From Bacteroidia bacterium (GTDB lineage: Bacteria > Bacteroidota > Bacteroidia > Cytophagales > Cyclobacteriaceae): a stretch of DNA of 9,068 nt. Both the position numbers and the translations under genes were made by a program. Of the stretch, positions 1 to 5,689 are shown piece after piece. The first letter of the stretch is position 1. Each line of letters starts with the position of its first letter. The notes under the pieces are model-generated. The model was given only the letters and a program-made list of their open reading frames with translations, had not been told where the DNA came from and did no database searches. Where the stretch lies: the NCBI GenBank assembly GCA_012031955.1, contig JAAURZ010000058.1, positions 1 to 9,068 of the forward strand. The letters are read 5' to 3'.

Positions 1-185
1 GGACCTGTAAGGTGCTTGCGCATGTGGCTGCGCACCATCGCGGTAGCGCGCGACGGCTCGTGCTGACCCGTTTGATGGTTCTTCGCACGAGGGCCGGCCA
101 ATGGTCTGTGCTGCGCTATGCTATGCGCGGCAATCAGGGCACTGAGAACGCCTATAAGGAGCGCGATTCTTTTTGTGATTCTCAT
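1..185 (-). CDS. Secreted protein of unknown function, N-terminal fragment (runs off left edge)
   Basis: An open frame reads from an ATG at 185-183 to the window edge without a stop, giving about 61 residues. The first 25 or so form a typical Sec signal peptide: a basic start (MRITKR), a hydrophobic core (IALLIGVLSALIAA), and a small-residue cleavage region near HSIAQ. The mature part seen is polar and basic, rich in His, Arg and Gln, with no recognisable domain. An in-frame TAA lies only five codons upstream, so this ATG is the first possible one. The leader just before it is A-rich (repeated AAT and AAC triplets), as is common in Bacteroidota, with no Shine-Dalgarno sequence. It has the same orientation as the fusion gene at 476-2152 but sits about 290 bp downstream of it, so it probably has its own promoter. 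The family cannot be named because most of the protein is missing. Confidence 0.6.
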   Translation of the reverse strand, partial: MRITKRIALLIGVLSALIAAHSIAQHRPLAGPRAKNHQTGQHEPSRATAMVRSHMRKHLTG

Positions 186-215
186 TCGTTGTTGTTGTTA
201 TTATTATTCCCGATG

Positions 216-223
216 CAAAACTA
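216..223 (-). promoter_or_regulatory. Possible -7 box for the secreted-protein gene
   Basis: On the minus strand the sequence TAGTTTTG matches the Bacteroidota -7 consensus TAnnTTTG. It lies about 30 nt upstream of the ATG at 185, which would give a leader of roughly 25 nt. No TTTG-like -33 box is visible at the expected distance, so this is a half-supported promoter that might need an activator. Confidence 0.35.
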
Positions 224-240
224 GTGTGCGGCACGCACAC
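224..240. promoter_or_regulatory. Perfect 7-bp inverted repeat beside the -7 box (possible operator)
   Basis: GTGTGCG (224-230) and CGCACAC (234-240) are perfect reverse complements separated by 3 nt. The palindrome directly abuts the -7-like box at 216-223 on its upstream side, where a regulator could act on transcription of the secreted-protein gene. It resembles a Crp/Fnr-type site (TGTG...CACA), but the spacing is one base shorter than the classical Crp site. The regulatory role is inferred. Confidence 0.35.
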
Positions 241-245
241 GCTGC

Positions 246-396
246 GATCACTAATCCGGAGAATATGATAACAATTCCGACAACCTGCATTTTCGGAAAG
301 CTTTCCTCGCGCTTGCACTTTTCCGACATAGGTGGCCGCAACGCGACAATATTGCACTTTTGCGATGTAGCCATTAATAGCGAGTTGCTTTTCCGG
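246..396. repeat. Cluster of short repeats, possibly a remnant IS21-family terminus
   Basis: Four imperfect copies of a TTGCACTTTTCCG-like motif lie on the plus strand at 286-296, 313-325, 352-364 and 385-396, spaced 27-39 nt apart. Next to them are two adjacent 21-nt units beginning GAT.AC (246-266 and 267-287) that share 10 of their first 13 bases. Multiple short repeats near the ends are a known feature of IS21-family elements, and both motif types resemble such ends from memory. No istA or istB gene is in the window and no target-site duplication could be defined, so this would be a solitary or decayed end. No convincing gene lies in 186-475; the short frames here appear to be translations of the repeats. 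Confidence 0.4.
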
Positions 397-475
397 CTGG
401 TGACAGCTATAACAGGAATAGTGCTTCAGCATTGATGTTTTCAGGGTACGCAATTGACTATAACGCGGCCGACAT

Positions 476-2152
476 TCAGGAGACCAACTTCTGCACGAGA
501 CGGGAGGGGCTTTCTCCAAACTCGCGCTTGAAGCACTTGGTGAAATAGGACGGACTGGTGTACCCTGTCCGAAAGGCCACTTCTGCCACGTTGCTTTTCT
601 GACCCAACAACAATTCTTTGGCACGATGCAGCCGCACAGACGAGATCAACTGGCTCGGTGATTTGTTAGTAACGGCTTTGAGTTTGCGCTGCAACTGACG
701 CTCGCTCACACCCACCTCCTTGCACAAGCGCTCCACGCCGAACCACTCGTCCTGAAAATGGTTTTCGATTACCTGGAGCACGTTCTCCAGGAAAGAGTCC
801 TGGCGAGGAATGTTTGCGTGCATTATATGGTCGATGCTGGTTTTGCTGCGCAAATGGTCTACCACCATAAACAGCGGCACCAGTTCGCCTGTCGACGACC
901 GCATGACCCCCTTATGAGCTGCTATTTGCAGACCCGCGCCAGACAGCAGCGCTTTCACACTCGGTGTAATCACAATCTCATACACGCCTGCCTGCCCGAG
1001 CAGCGACTCGATGAATGCCTCGGTAGGCGCGCTTATGAAGTGTGTCTCATTGATTACACCTTCGCGTATGTGAATGCCTAAGGAAACATCGACGTTGAGG
1101 CTTCGCAATACGTTAGCCAGATCCACGCTGCAATGCACTGCTTTGCTTGGCCCTTCAAAAATGGAGATGAATGTGTCGGCGTCCTGATACGGTATTGTCT
1201 TGCCGCGGTATTGCGCCACTATCCTGTCGAATATCTGCGGCAGGTCGGTATGTTCCTCGTGCTTTGAACGTACCTGCGCAGCCACAATGGTAAACAGTCG
1301 CTCCTGGTAGCTTTGCCGGGTGTCGGCCCCCCGTATGAATGCTATCATCTCGCCGAGTACCTCTCCGGTGTTGCCTACCCAGAAAAGATGATCGTTGCCG
1401 CCGAACTCTACGAACTTTGCGTTCTCGATGCGCTCCGCAATGAAGCGGCCCTCTTCAATCTTCACATCGATGTCGCCGGTGCGTTGCATCAGCAGCGTGG
1501 GCACCTTGATGGAGCTGAGCACGTCCACAATGTCGACCTGTGTGTTCATTTTGGTAAGCACCATGGCGGCACTCGGGCTGGCGCCTGATCGGAAATAATC
1601 GGCCAGCCAATCCATGAATCGCTTGTCGCTCGCCTTGGAAGGAGCCAGCGACTCCAGTTGCATATTGCCGCTTCCCCAACTCGTTTCGATCATATCGTAA
1701 GTCTTTTGCCGCTCTTCGTCGGTTGGCGCCCATGGGTAGTTGGCCGCATACCGTCGCTTTGCAAAAATGCCAAATGCAATAAGTCCGATGGTTCTGTTAG
1801 GATACGTGGCGGCAAATAGCGCCGATACGGAACCACCTTCCGAATGGCCGAACAAGATTGCTTTCTGCGAACCCACTGCATCCATTACCGCGCGGATGTC
1901 GTCCATTCGTTCTTCGATGGTGGAGAGCTCTACAATGCGATCCGACAAGCCCGTGCCGCGCTTGTCGAACAAGATCACGCGCGCGATTTTACCCAGCTCA
2001 CACAGGAAGTCGACCAACTCGGGGCAGGCCCACATCAAGTCGATGTTGGAAACCCATCCGGGAATGTACACCAGGTCCGTCGGCCCCGTACCAAAAACCT
2101 GGTATGCAATGTTGATACTGCCGCTCTTTGTGTAAAGGGTTTCTGGTTTCAT
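476..2152 (-). CDS. Alpha/beta hydrolase - degenerate cyclase-like domain - AraC-type HTH fusion regulator
   Basis: This is a 558-residue, probably cytoplasmic protein with no signal peptide. Residues about 1-275 are an alpha/beta hydrolase: oxyanion region PGW near 31, nucleophile elbow GHSEGG with Ser104, acid candidates Asp227/Asp229 in GDIDV, and His255 in GNDHLFW, so the triad looks intact. This domain, from MKPETLYTKSG onward, closely resembles hydrolases fused to adenylate/guanylate cyclase domains. Residues about 284-412 match that cyclase fold in outline (LFTIVAAQ, then IFEGPSKAVHCS), but the first metal-binding Asp of the usual LFTDIVGST motif is replaced and the GDG loop is changed, so catalysis is unlikely. 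Residues about 458-556 are an AraC-type double helix-turn-helix (GVSERQLQRKLK; GYTSPSYFTKCFKREFGESPS). The likely role is a transcription regulator that senses, and may hydrolyse, a small ligand. The ligand and targets are unknown. The start matches the family's N-terminus; no clear promoter or Shine-Dalgarno site was found. Confidence 0.88.
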   Translation of the reverse strand: MKPETLYTKSGSINIAYQVFGTGPTDLVYIPGWVSNIDLMWACPELVDFLCELGKIARVILFDKRGTGLSDRIVELSTIEERMDDIRAVMDAVGSQKAILFGHSEGGSVSALFAATYPNRTIGLIAFGIFAKRRYAANYPWAPTDEERQKTYDMIETSWGSGNMQLESLAPSKASDKRFMDWLADYFRSGASPSAAMVLTKMNTQVDIVDVLSSIKVPTLLMQRTGDIDVKIEEGRFIAERIENAKFVEFGGNDHLFWVGNTGEVLGEMIAFIRGADTRQSYQERLFTIVAAQVRSKHEEHTDLPQIFDRIVAQYRGKTIPYQDADTFISIFEGPSKAVHCSVDLANVLRSLNVDVSLGIHIREGVINETHFISAPTEAFIESLLGQAGVYEIVITPSVKALLSGAGLQIAAHKGVMRSSTGELVPLFMVVDHLRSKTSIDHIMHANIPRQDSFLENVLQVIENHFQDEWFGVERLCKEVGVSERQLQRKLKAVTNKSPSQLISSVRLHRAKELLLGQKSNVAEVAFRTGYTSPSYFTKCFKREFGESPSRLVQKLVS

Positions 2153-2267
2153 GGGAGATACCGGCTAAACGTTGCATCTAAATTCCGCTTATTAGTCAAA
2201 TAATCCAACGTGTGACTATGCCCTTTAAACCGAGACTTTCAACCAAGGCATAGTATTGAAGGTTTCA

Positions 2268-2340
2268 TATCTGAATTCAATTCCCGCAAACGGGCGCGAA
2301 GTGAATGCACGCAAAGGACGCGGAGGGGATGCAGTTCTTA
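2268..2340 (+). repeat. Intergenic 'cgcaaag'-type repeat, copy 1
   Basis: This 73-bp unit begins TATCTGAATT, contains CCCGCAAA and GCACGCAAAGGACGCGGAGG, and ends GATGCAGTTCTT. It is a diverged direct copy of 2442-2517, with about three quarters or more of positions identical by eye. Repeats of this 'gcaaaggacgc' style are common between genes in Bacteroidota and other environmental bacteria and are often mis-called as small proteins. Together with the two copies below it occupies most of the gap 2153-2545. Confidence 0.7.
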
Positions 2341-2390
2341 TCGTGGGCGTGCAATGGCTGAATATATCACTAACTGATAAGTCGCACGAC

Positions 2391-2440
2391 CTCTTCGCGC
2401 ACTTGGCGCTGTATTTTCCTTTGCGTGCTTTGCGAGAAAG
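2391..2440 (-). repeat. Intergenic 'cgcaaag'-type repeat, inverted copy
   Basis: Read on the minus strand this stretch contains CTCGCAAAGCACGCAAAGG followed by GCGCCAAGTGCGCGAAG, the same motif style as the two flanking direct copies but in the opposite orientation. Its inner end pairs with the start of copy 2: CTTTGCGAGAAA (2428-2439) and TTTCCCGCAAAG (2455-2466) match at 11 of 12 positions around a 15-nt loop, so the locus could form a hairpin. Confidence 0.55.
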
Positions 2441-2441
2441 G

Positions 2442-2517
2442 TATTTGAATCCCATTTCCCGCAAAGGGGCACAAAGTGAAGGCACACAAAGGACGCGGAG
2501 GGGTGATGCAGTTCTTT
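2442..2517 (+). repeat. Intergenic 'cgcaaag'-type repeat, copy 2
   Basis: This 76-bp direct copy of 2268-2340 begins TATTTGAATC, contains CCCGCAAAGGGGCACAAAGTG and ends GATGCAGTTCTTT. The shared right part (GGACGCGGAGGGG...GATGCAGTTCTT) is nearly identical between the copies. It ends about 28 bp from the stop of the CarboxypepD_reg-like gene. Confidence 0.7.
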
Positions 2518-2545
2518 GGGTCACGCTTGTTTTAAGAAACGTGCC

Positions 2546-3187
2546 CTACTTCTTCTTGTCCTTCTTGAGCGAGTTGAAGAACTTCACCCAGTTGAAGGGG
2601 TTGAGAAATGGATTCGATACGGGCTGAAATTTGTCGCTCTGAGAAGACGACCACTGGTTCAAATAGTATCGCTGATTTTGGGGCCCGTCCATCGGCGTCG
2701 TTTTCAGCATCAGCGCAAGCAACTCGGCACTCATGTTCTTCTTGTCTATCGACTCGTCCTCCAGCGGCACGTTCAGCGCCAGCACGGCTTCCTTAAAAAC
2801 TTCCTCGGTGGGGAATGGCGTAATCTGCACTTCCTTCAGGTAAGTGACATCGTGTACCAGGGGCACAATTATGGTCGTGTATTCGTTCGCGTTCTGAGGC
2901 ACAATGTAATGCCGGCGTTCATAGCCCACCGAGCTGAACACAATGCTGTCGCCCACAAGTACAGGCATCGAAAAGAAACCGACCAGGTTGGTGGTGGTTC
3001 CACGGCCGGCCTTGGGCACATATACGTTCACACCCGGCAGCGCCAGGCTGTCTTCGCCAAAAATCACACCCGACAGTTGCACCACACGCTTTTGCGATTG
3101 CGCAAAAGCGCCCACGCCATTGCCTAGCCACAAAGCCAGCAGCACCACAATGCCCAACAGCAAATTTTTCGTTCCTCTACTTTTCAT
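2546..3187 (-). CDS. Secreted CarboxypepD_reg-like domain protein
   Basis: With the ATG at 3187-3185 the protein has 213 residues. A signal peptide covers about 1-30 (hydrophobic LLLGIVVLLALWLGNGVGAFA, cleavage near AFAQ). Residues about 36-118 form a carboxypeptidase regulatory-like beta-sandwich: VQLSGVIFGEDSLALPGVNV, a TTTNLVGFFSMPV stretch, then GDSIVFSSVGYE. This module is known at the N-terminus of TonB-dependent outer-membrane transporters and in small stand-alone periplasmic or surface proteins of Bacteroidota; here there is no plug or barrel. The C-terminal 95 residues are charged and end in a lysine-rich tail (LKKDKKK). An in-frame TTG at 3199-3197 would add four residues but lies inside the -7 box, so the ATG is preferred. 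The gene is divergent from the ArsR regulator and shares a palindromic promoter region with it, which suggests regulation by that protein. Its molecular role is unknown. Confidence 0.82.
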   Translation of the reverse strand: MKSRGTKNLLLGIVVLLALWLGNGVGAFAQSQKRVVQLSGVIFGEDSLALPGVNVYVPKAGRGTTTNLVGFFSMPVLVGDSIVFSSVGYERRHYIVPQNANEYTTIIVPLVHDVTYLKEVQITPFPTEEVFKEAVLALNVPLEDESIDKKNMSAELLALMLKTTPMDGPQNQRYYLNQWSSSQSDKFQPVSNPFLNPFNWVKFFNSLKKDKKK

Positions 3188-3196
3188 GATCGTTTT

Positions 3197-3229
3197 CAAA
3201 TATAGGAGTTACCCGAAATAACTCCCAAT
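3197..3229 (-). promoter_or_regulatory. Promoter of the CarboxypepD_reg-like gene
   Basis: On the minus strand TATATTTG (3204-3197) is an exact match to the Bacteroidota -7 consensus TAnnTTTG. A -33-like ATTG (3229-3226) lies 21 nt upstream, within the known spacing range. Transcription would begin about 5-7 nt past the box, leaving a very short leader before the ATG at 3187. Confidence 0.6.
3205..3225. promoter_or_regulatory. Palindromic operator candidate between divergent promoters
   Basis: GGAGTTA (3205-3211) and TAACTCC (3219-3225) are perfect inverted 7-mers separated by 7 nt. The 21-bp site exactly fills the gap between the -33 and -7 boxes of the minus-strand gene and ends 9 nt before the -7 box of the ArsR gene. 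This geometry suits a dimeric winged-helix repressor. ArsR-family proteins commonly bind such sites and regulate themselves, so the adjacent ArsR protein is the first candidate. Binding is inferred. Confidence 0.55.
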
Positions 3230-3234
3230 TTACC

Positions 3235-3242
3235 TAACTTTG
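3235..3242 (+). promoter_or_regulatory. -7 box of the ArsR-family gene
   Basis: TAACTTTG is an exact match to TAnnTTTG and lies 20 nt before the ATG at 3263, implying a leader of about 14 nt. No TTTG is visible at the -33 position, which would fall inside the palindrome at 3205-3225. Confidence 0.5.
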
Positions 3243-3262
3243 GCTCCACCGGATTTTCCCCC

Positions 3263-3652
3263 ATGCGCCTCAAAAACTTCAATTTAGCCCTCGGATCGCA
3301 GATATTCAGAGCCTGCTCCGACGAAGCCCGCCTTCGCATTTTGCATCTGATTTTGATGAACGGCGAAATGTGCATCTCCGACCTCGAACGCATCCTCGAA
3401 TTCACGCAGGCCAAAACCTCGCGCCACATGATATACCTCAAAAATTCCGGCATCCTCACCTTCCGCCGCTACAACCATTGGGTGTTCTACCAAATCAAAG
3501 ACGAAGTCGCCGACATCGTTCAGCAAATTTTCCGATTCCTCAGCAAAGACCAGCAACTGCAAAAAGACCTGGCCCTATTTCAAACGCTTTCTTCCAACCG
3601 CGAGTTGGCTGTCAACAAAATCAAAATGCAGGAATGGCAACGCCGCGTATAA
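3263..3652 (+). CDS. ArsR/SmtB-family winged-helix transcriptional regulator
   Basis: This 129-residue protein has the size and layout of ArsR-family dimeric repressors. An N-terminal helix (FRACSDEARLRILHLIL) is followed by the segment GEMCISDLERILEF, the recognition helix TQAKTSRHMIYLKNSGIL, and a wing (TFRRYNHWVFYQI). A C-terminal helical extension (DEVADIVQQIFRFLSKDQ and beyond) would serve dimerisation. The classical arsenic-sensing ELCVCDL motif appears here as EMCISDL, so only one of the two cysteines (Cys37) is kept. The other cysteine is Cys18 in the first helix. A classical As(III) sensor is therefore unlikely; the inducer may be another metal, a redox signal or none. The gene is divergent from the secreted CarboxypepD_reg-like gene and probably controls it and itself. 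About 225 bp separate it from the downstream nucleotidase gene. Confidence 0.88.
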   Translation: MRLKNFNLALGSQIFRACSDEARLRILHLILMNGEMCISDLERILEFTQAKTSRHMIYLKNSGILTFRRYNHWVFYQIKDEVADIVQQIFRFLSKDQQLQKDLALFQTLSSNRELAVNKIKMQEWQRRV

Positions 3653-3738
3653 AACCCCACATTCATGCGATCAATCAGCCAAACATGTCGACAACCTTTT
3701 TCACGGATAAATCGCCTTTCTAAACTTGAGAATAACAT

Positions 3739-3842
3739 TGGGGGCGTGTCCCTTCCGTGTCCGTCAGGGCCGCGCTTTCGCTACTCGCCGGCCTGCGCAC
3801 AACCCACTTCGGGCTCAGACAGGCCGCTCAATCGCTCACGCA
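3739..3842 (+). repeat. GC-rich structured intergenic repeat of Bacteroidota type
   Basis: This roughly 100-bp stretch starts GGGGGCGTGTCCC, contains CGTCAGGGCCGCGCTTTCG and ends GCTCAATCGCTCACGC. It is more GC-rich than its surroundings and recalls a family of dispersed intergenic elements seen in many Bacteroidota genomes (recognised from memory, not searched). It can fold: CGGCCTG (3789-3795) pairs perfectly with CAGGCCG (3820-3826), enclosing a smaller CCC-ACTTC-GGG hairpin (3803-3813). It lies upstream of the nucleotidase start, so it may be part of that leader. The rest of 3653-3879 shows no gene. Confidence 0.5.
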
Positions 3843-3879
3843 AATTGGCAAACCCCGCAACGCCTCCAAACAACACCAA

Positions 3880-4569
3880 ATGTATAGCTGCATCTTTTTC
3901 GACCTCGATCACACCCTGTGGGACTACGAAACAAACTCCCGGCAAACGCTCGACGAACTGTATCAACACTACAACCTCGCAACCCACGGCGTACCCGATG
4001 CCGAACAATTCCATCGCCGCTTCCAGGAAGTGAACACACAACTGTGGGACCGCTACGACCGCGGCCTCATCGATAGCGGCGTGATACGCAAAGAACGATT
4101 CAAACAAATACTCGAAGCCTTCAACGCGTATAACGCCGGCCTCTCCGAACAAATCTCGCACGACTACCTTTATTCGTGCCCGCAAAAAACAAACCTTATA
4201 CCACACGCCCTCGAAACCCTCGCGTATCTGTCGCCCAGGTACCACCTCACCGTCGTTACCAACGGCTTTGAAGAAATACAACACCAAAAACTCAAGGCGG
4301 GCAACATGGCGTCGTACTTCAATCACATCGTCACCTCGCAGCGAGCCGGGCACAAGAAACCCGCCCGCGAAATATTCGATTACGCCATGCGCGCCAACAA
4401 GGTGGAGTGCCACCAGGTAATCATGATCGGCGACAACCTCGCCACCGACATCGCCGGCGCCCGCAACGCGTCCATACACACCGTCTTCTTCAACCCCGAC
4501 AAACGTGAGCATCAGGAAGTTGTCACGCATGAGATCGAGCACCTCAGCCAGTTGCGCGAATTATTATGA
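3880..4569 (+). CDS. yjjG: HAD-superfamily noncanonical pyrimidine nucleotidase, YjjG type
   Basis: With the ATG at 3880 this is a 229-residue cytoplasmic enzyme, the usual length for the YjjG family. It begins directly with HAD motif I, FFDLDHTLWD, with nucleophile Asp8 and acid/base Asp10. A helical C1 cap follows (about 18-95). Motif II is VVTNGF (Thr127), motif III the Lys in GHKKP (Lys159/160), and motif IV GDNLATD (Asp185 and Asp190, Mg2+ binding). YjjG enzymes dephosphorylate nucleoside monophosphates, including noncanonical pyrimidines, a house-cleaning role; the exact substrate here is inferred from family likeness. An in-frame ATG at 3757 would add 41 residues, but these translate the GC-rich repeat and precede the FFDLD motif that normally starts the protein, so it was rejected. 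pruA follows after 76 nt; co-transcription is possible but unproven. Confidence 0.9.
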   Translation: MYSCIFFDLDHTLWDYETNSRQTLDELYQHYNLATHGVPDAEQFHRRFQEVNTQLWDRYDRGLIDSGVIRKERFKQILEAFNAYNAGLSEQISHDYLYSCPQKTNLIPHALETLAYLSPRYHLTVVTNGFEEIQHQKLKAGNMASYFNHIVTSQRAGHKKPAREIFDYAMRANKVECHQVIMIGDNLATDIAGARNASIHTVFFNPDKREHQEVVTHEIEHLSQLRELL

Positions 4570-4645
4570 TTGGCTCCCACACCTTTATCAGGAAGTATTA
4601 ACTTGCATCGCAAAAATTTCACATCACAAACAATTACAACAAGGT

Positions 4646-5689
4646 ATGTCCAAAGGCTTTTATAATGTTCCCGTTCCAAAAAATGAACCCGTACTGTCTT
4701 ATGCCCCAGGTTCGCGCGAGCGACAAGCGCTAAAGAAGGCCCTGGACGAAGCCCGTAGTAAGCAGCTCGATATTCCCATGTACATCGGCGCCGACGAAGT
4801 GCGGACAAGCAAAACAAAAGCACTCACGCCACCGCACGACCACCGGCATGTGCTCGGCCATTTTCATGAAGGCGACGCAGGTCATGTAGAGCAAGCCATC
4901 CAGGCAGCACTGGCCGCCCGCGAAGCCTGGGCCGCACTCAGTTGGGAACATCGCGCCAGCATCTTCCTCAAAGCCGCCGACCTGCTTGCCGGTCCCTACC
5001 GCGCCGTCATCAACGCGGCCACTATGCTGGGCCAATCAAAAAATGCATACCAGGCCGAGATCGACTCGGCGTGCGAACTCATCGACTTCCTGCGATTCAA
5101 TGCGCATTTCATGACGCAGATATATCATGAACAACCCGAGTCGAGCGCCGGCATCTGGAATCGCACAGAGTACCGTCCACTCGAAGGGTTCACCTTCGCC
5201 ATCACACCTTTCAACTTCACCGCAATCGCCGGCAACCTGCCCACCAGCATGGCCATGATGGGCAACGTGGTGGTATGGAAACCCGCCAACACACAAGTGT
5301 ATGCCGCCAATGTGATCATGCAAGTGCTCAAAGCCGCGGGCCTGCCCGACGGTGTCATCAACCTCGTGTATGTAAGCGGGCCCGTAGTGGGCGAAGTAGT
5401 TTTCAACCACCCCGACTTTGCCGGCATTCACTTCACCGGCAGCACCGGCGTTTTTCAAAGCATGTGGAAAACCATCGGCACCAACATTCACAAATACAAA
5501 ACCTATCCGCGCATCGTAGGCGAAACCGGCGGAAAAGACTTTATCATGGTGCACAGCAGCGCCAACGCCAAAGAAGTGTCTACGGCCATCGCGCGCGGAG
5601 CCTTCGAATATCAGGGACAAAAATGCTCCGCCGCCTCGCGTGCTTACATCCCTTCCAACCTGTGGGATGACGTAAAAAATACCTGGTAG
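4646..5689 (+). CDS. pruA: 1-pyrroline-5-carboxylate dehydrogenase (PruA), 5' part of a frameshifted gene
   Basis: PruA (L-glutamate gamma-semialdehyde dehydrogenase) oxidises the proline breakdown intermediate to glutamate with NAD+. This part encodes 347 residues, beginning MSKGFYNVPVPKNEPV as in Bacteroidota PruA. It holds the Rossmann NAD+-binding region (ITPFNFTAIAGNLP, VVVWKPA), the HFTGSTGVF loop near 262-270, Glu293 in VGETGGKDF, and the catalytic Cys327 in QGQKCSAASR. The frame then runs through a six-A tract (5674-5679) into a premature TAG at 5687-5689. Adding one A gives DVKKYLVEDLKSFKMG, joining perfectly to the downstream part for a total of about 543 residues, the normal length. 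The ATG at 4646 is preceded by AAGG; an upstream in-frame start at 4505 lies inside the nucleotidase gene and was rejected. No proline dehydrogenase gene is in the window. Confidence 0.92.
   Translation: MSKGFYNVPVPKNEPVLSYAPGSRERQALKKALDEARSKQLDIPMYIGADEVRTSKTKALTPPHDHRHVLGHFHEGDAGHVEQAIQAALAAREAWAALSWEHRASIFLKAADLLAGPYRAVINAATMLGQSKNAYQAEIDSACELIDFLRFNAHFMTQIYHEQPESSAGIWNRTEYRPLEGFTFAITPFNFTAIAGNLPTSMAMMGNVVVWKPANTQVYAANVIMQVLKAAGLPDGVINLVYVSGPVVGEVVFNHPDFAGIHFTGSTGVFQSMWKTIGTNIHKYKTYPRIVGETGGKDFIMVHSSANAKEVSTAIARGAFEYQGQKCSAASRAYIPSNLWDDVKNTW

Noticed and set aside
204..329. 41-codon minus-strand frame with a hydrophobic segment and lipobox-like IAAC, ending just before the secreted-protein gene
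   Set aside because: Most of it translates the IS21-like repeats, there is no start context, and the possible promoter box and palindrome fall inside it. It is worth keeping in mind only if conserved elsewhere.
121..432. Minus-strand frame with a CYSCH haem-binding-like motif (start MLKHYSCYSCHQPEK)
   Set aside because: No signal peptide or other cytochrome features. The frame lies across the repeat cluster, ends in low-complexity sequence and overlaps the better-supported secreted-protein start in another frame. The motif is probably chance.
2197..2204. ATTATTTG on the minus strand, about 45 nt upstream of the fusion gene, as a -7 box
   Set aside because: It does not match TAnnTTTG exactly and no -33 box is at the right distance.
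2518..2546. Hairpin GGG-CACG/CGTG-CCC right after the CarboxypepD_reg-like stop
   Set aside because: The stem is short with a bulge, overlaps the stop codon and is not followed by a T run on the minus strand, so it was not called as a terminator.
2225..2627. Two overlapping frames (2225-2524 minus, 2256-2627 plus) of about 100-120 residues
   Set aside because: They are translations of the 'cgcaaag' repeats (for example REMGFKYLSRKARKGK), a well-known source of spurious hypothetical proteins. The plus frame also runs into the CarboxypepD_reg-like gene.
3757..3879. N-terminal extension of the YjjG protein by 41 residues
   Set aside because: The added residues translate the GC-rich repeat, and the HAD motif normally begins within the first ten residues, as with the ATG at 3880.
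3781..4542. Long minus-strand frame (253 codons) opposite the YjjG gene
   Set aside because: It is a codon-bias shadow of the GC-rich nucleotidase gene. Its translation has no domain and is rich in Val and Gly, typical of an antisense frame.
4505..4645. N-terminal extension of PruA starting inside the nucleotidase gene
   Set aside because: The extra residues do not resemble PruA, while MSKGFYNVPVPKNEP at 4646 matches the usual start.
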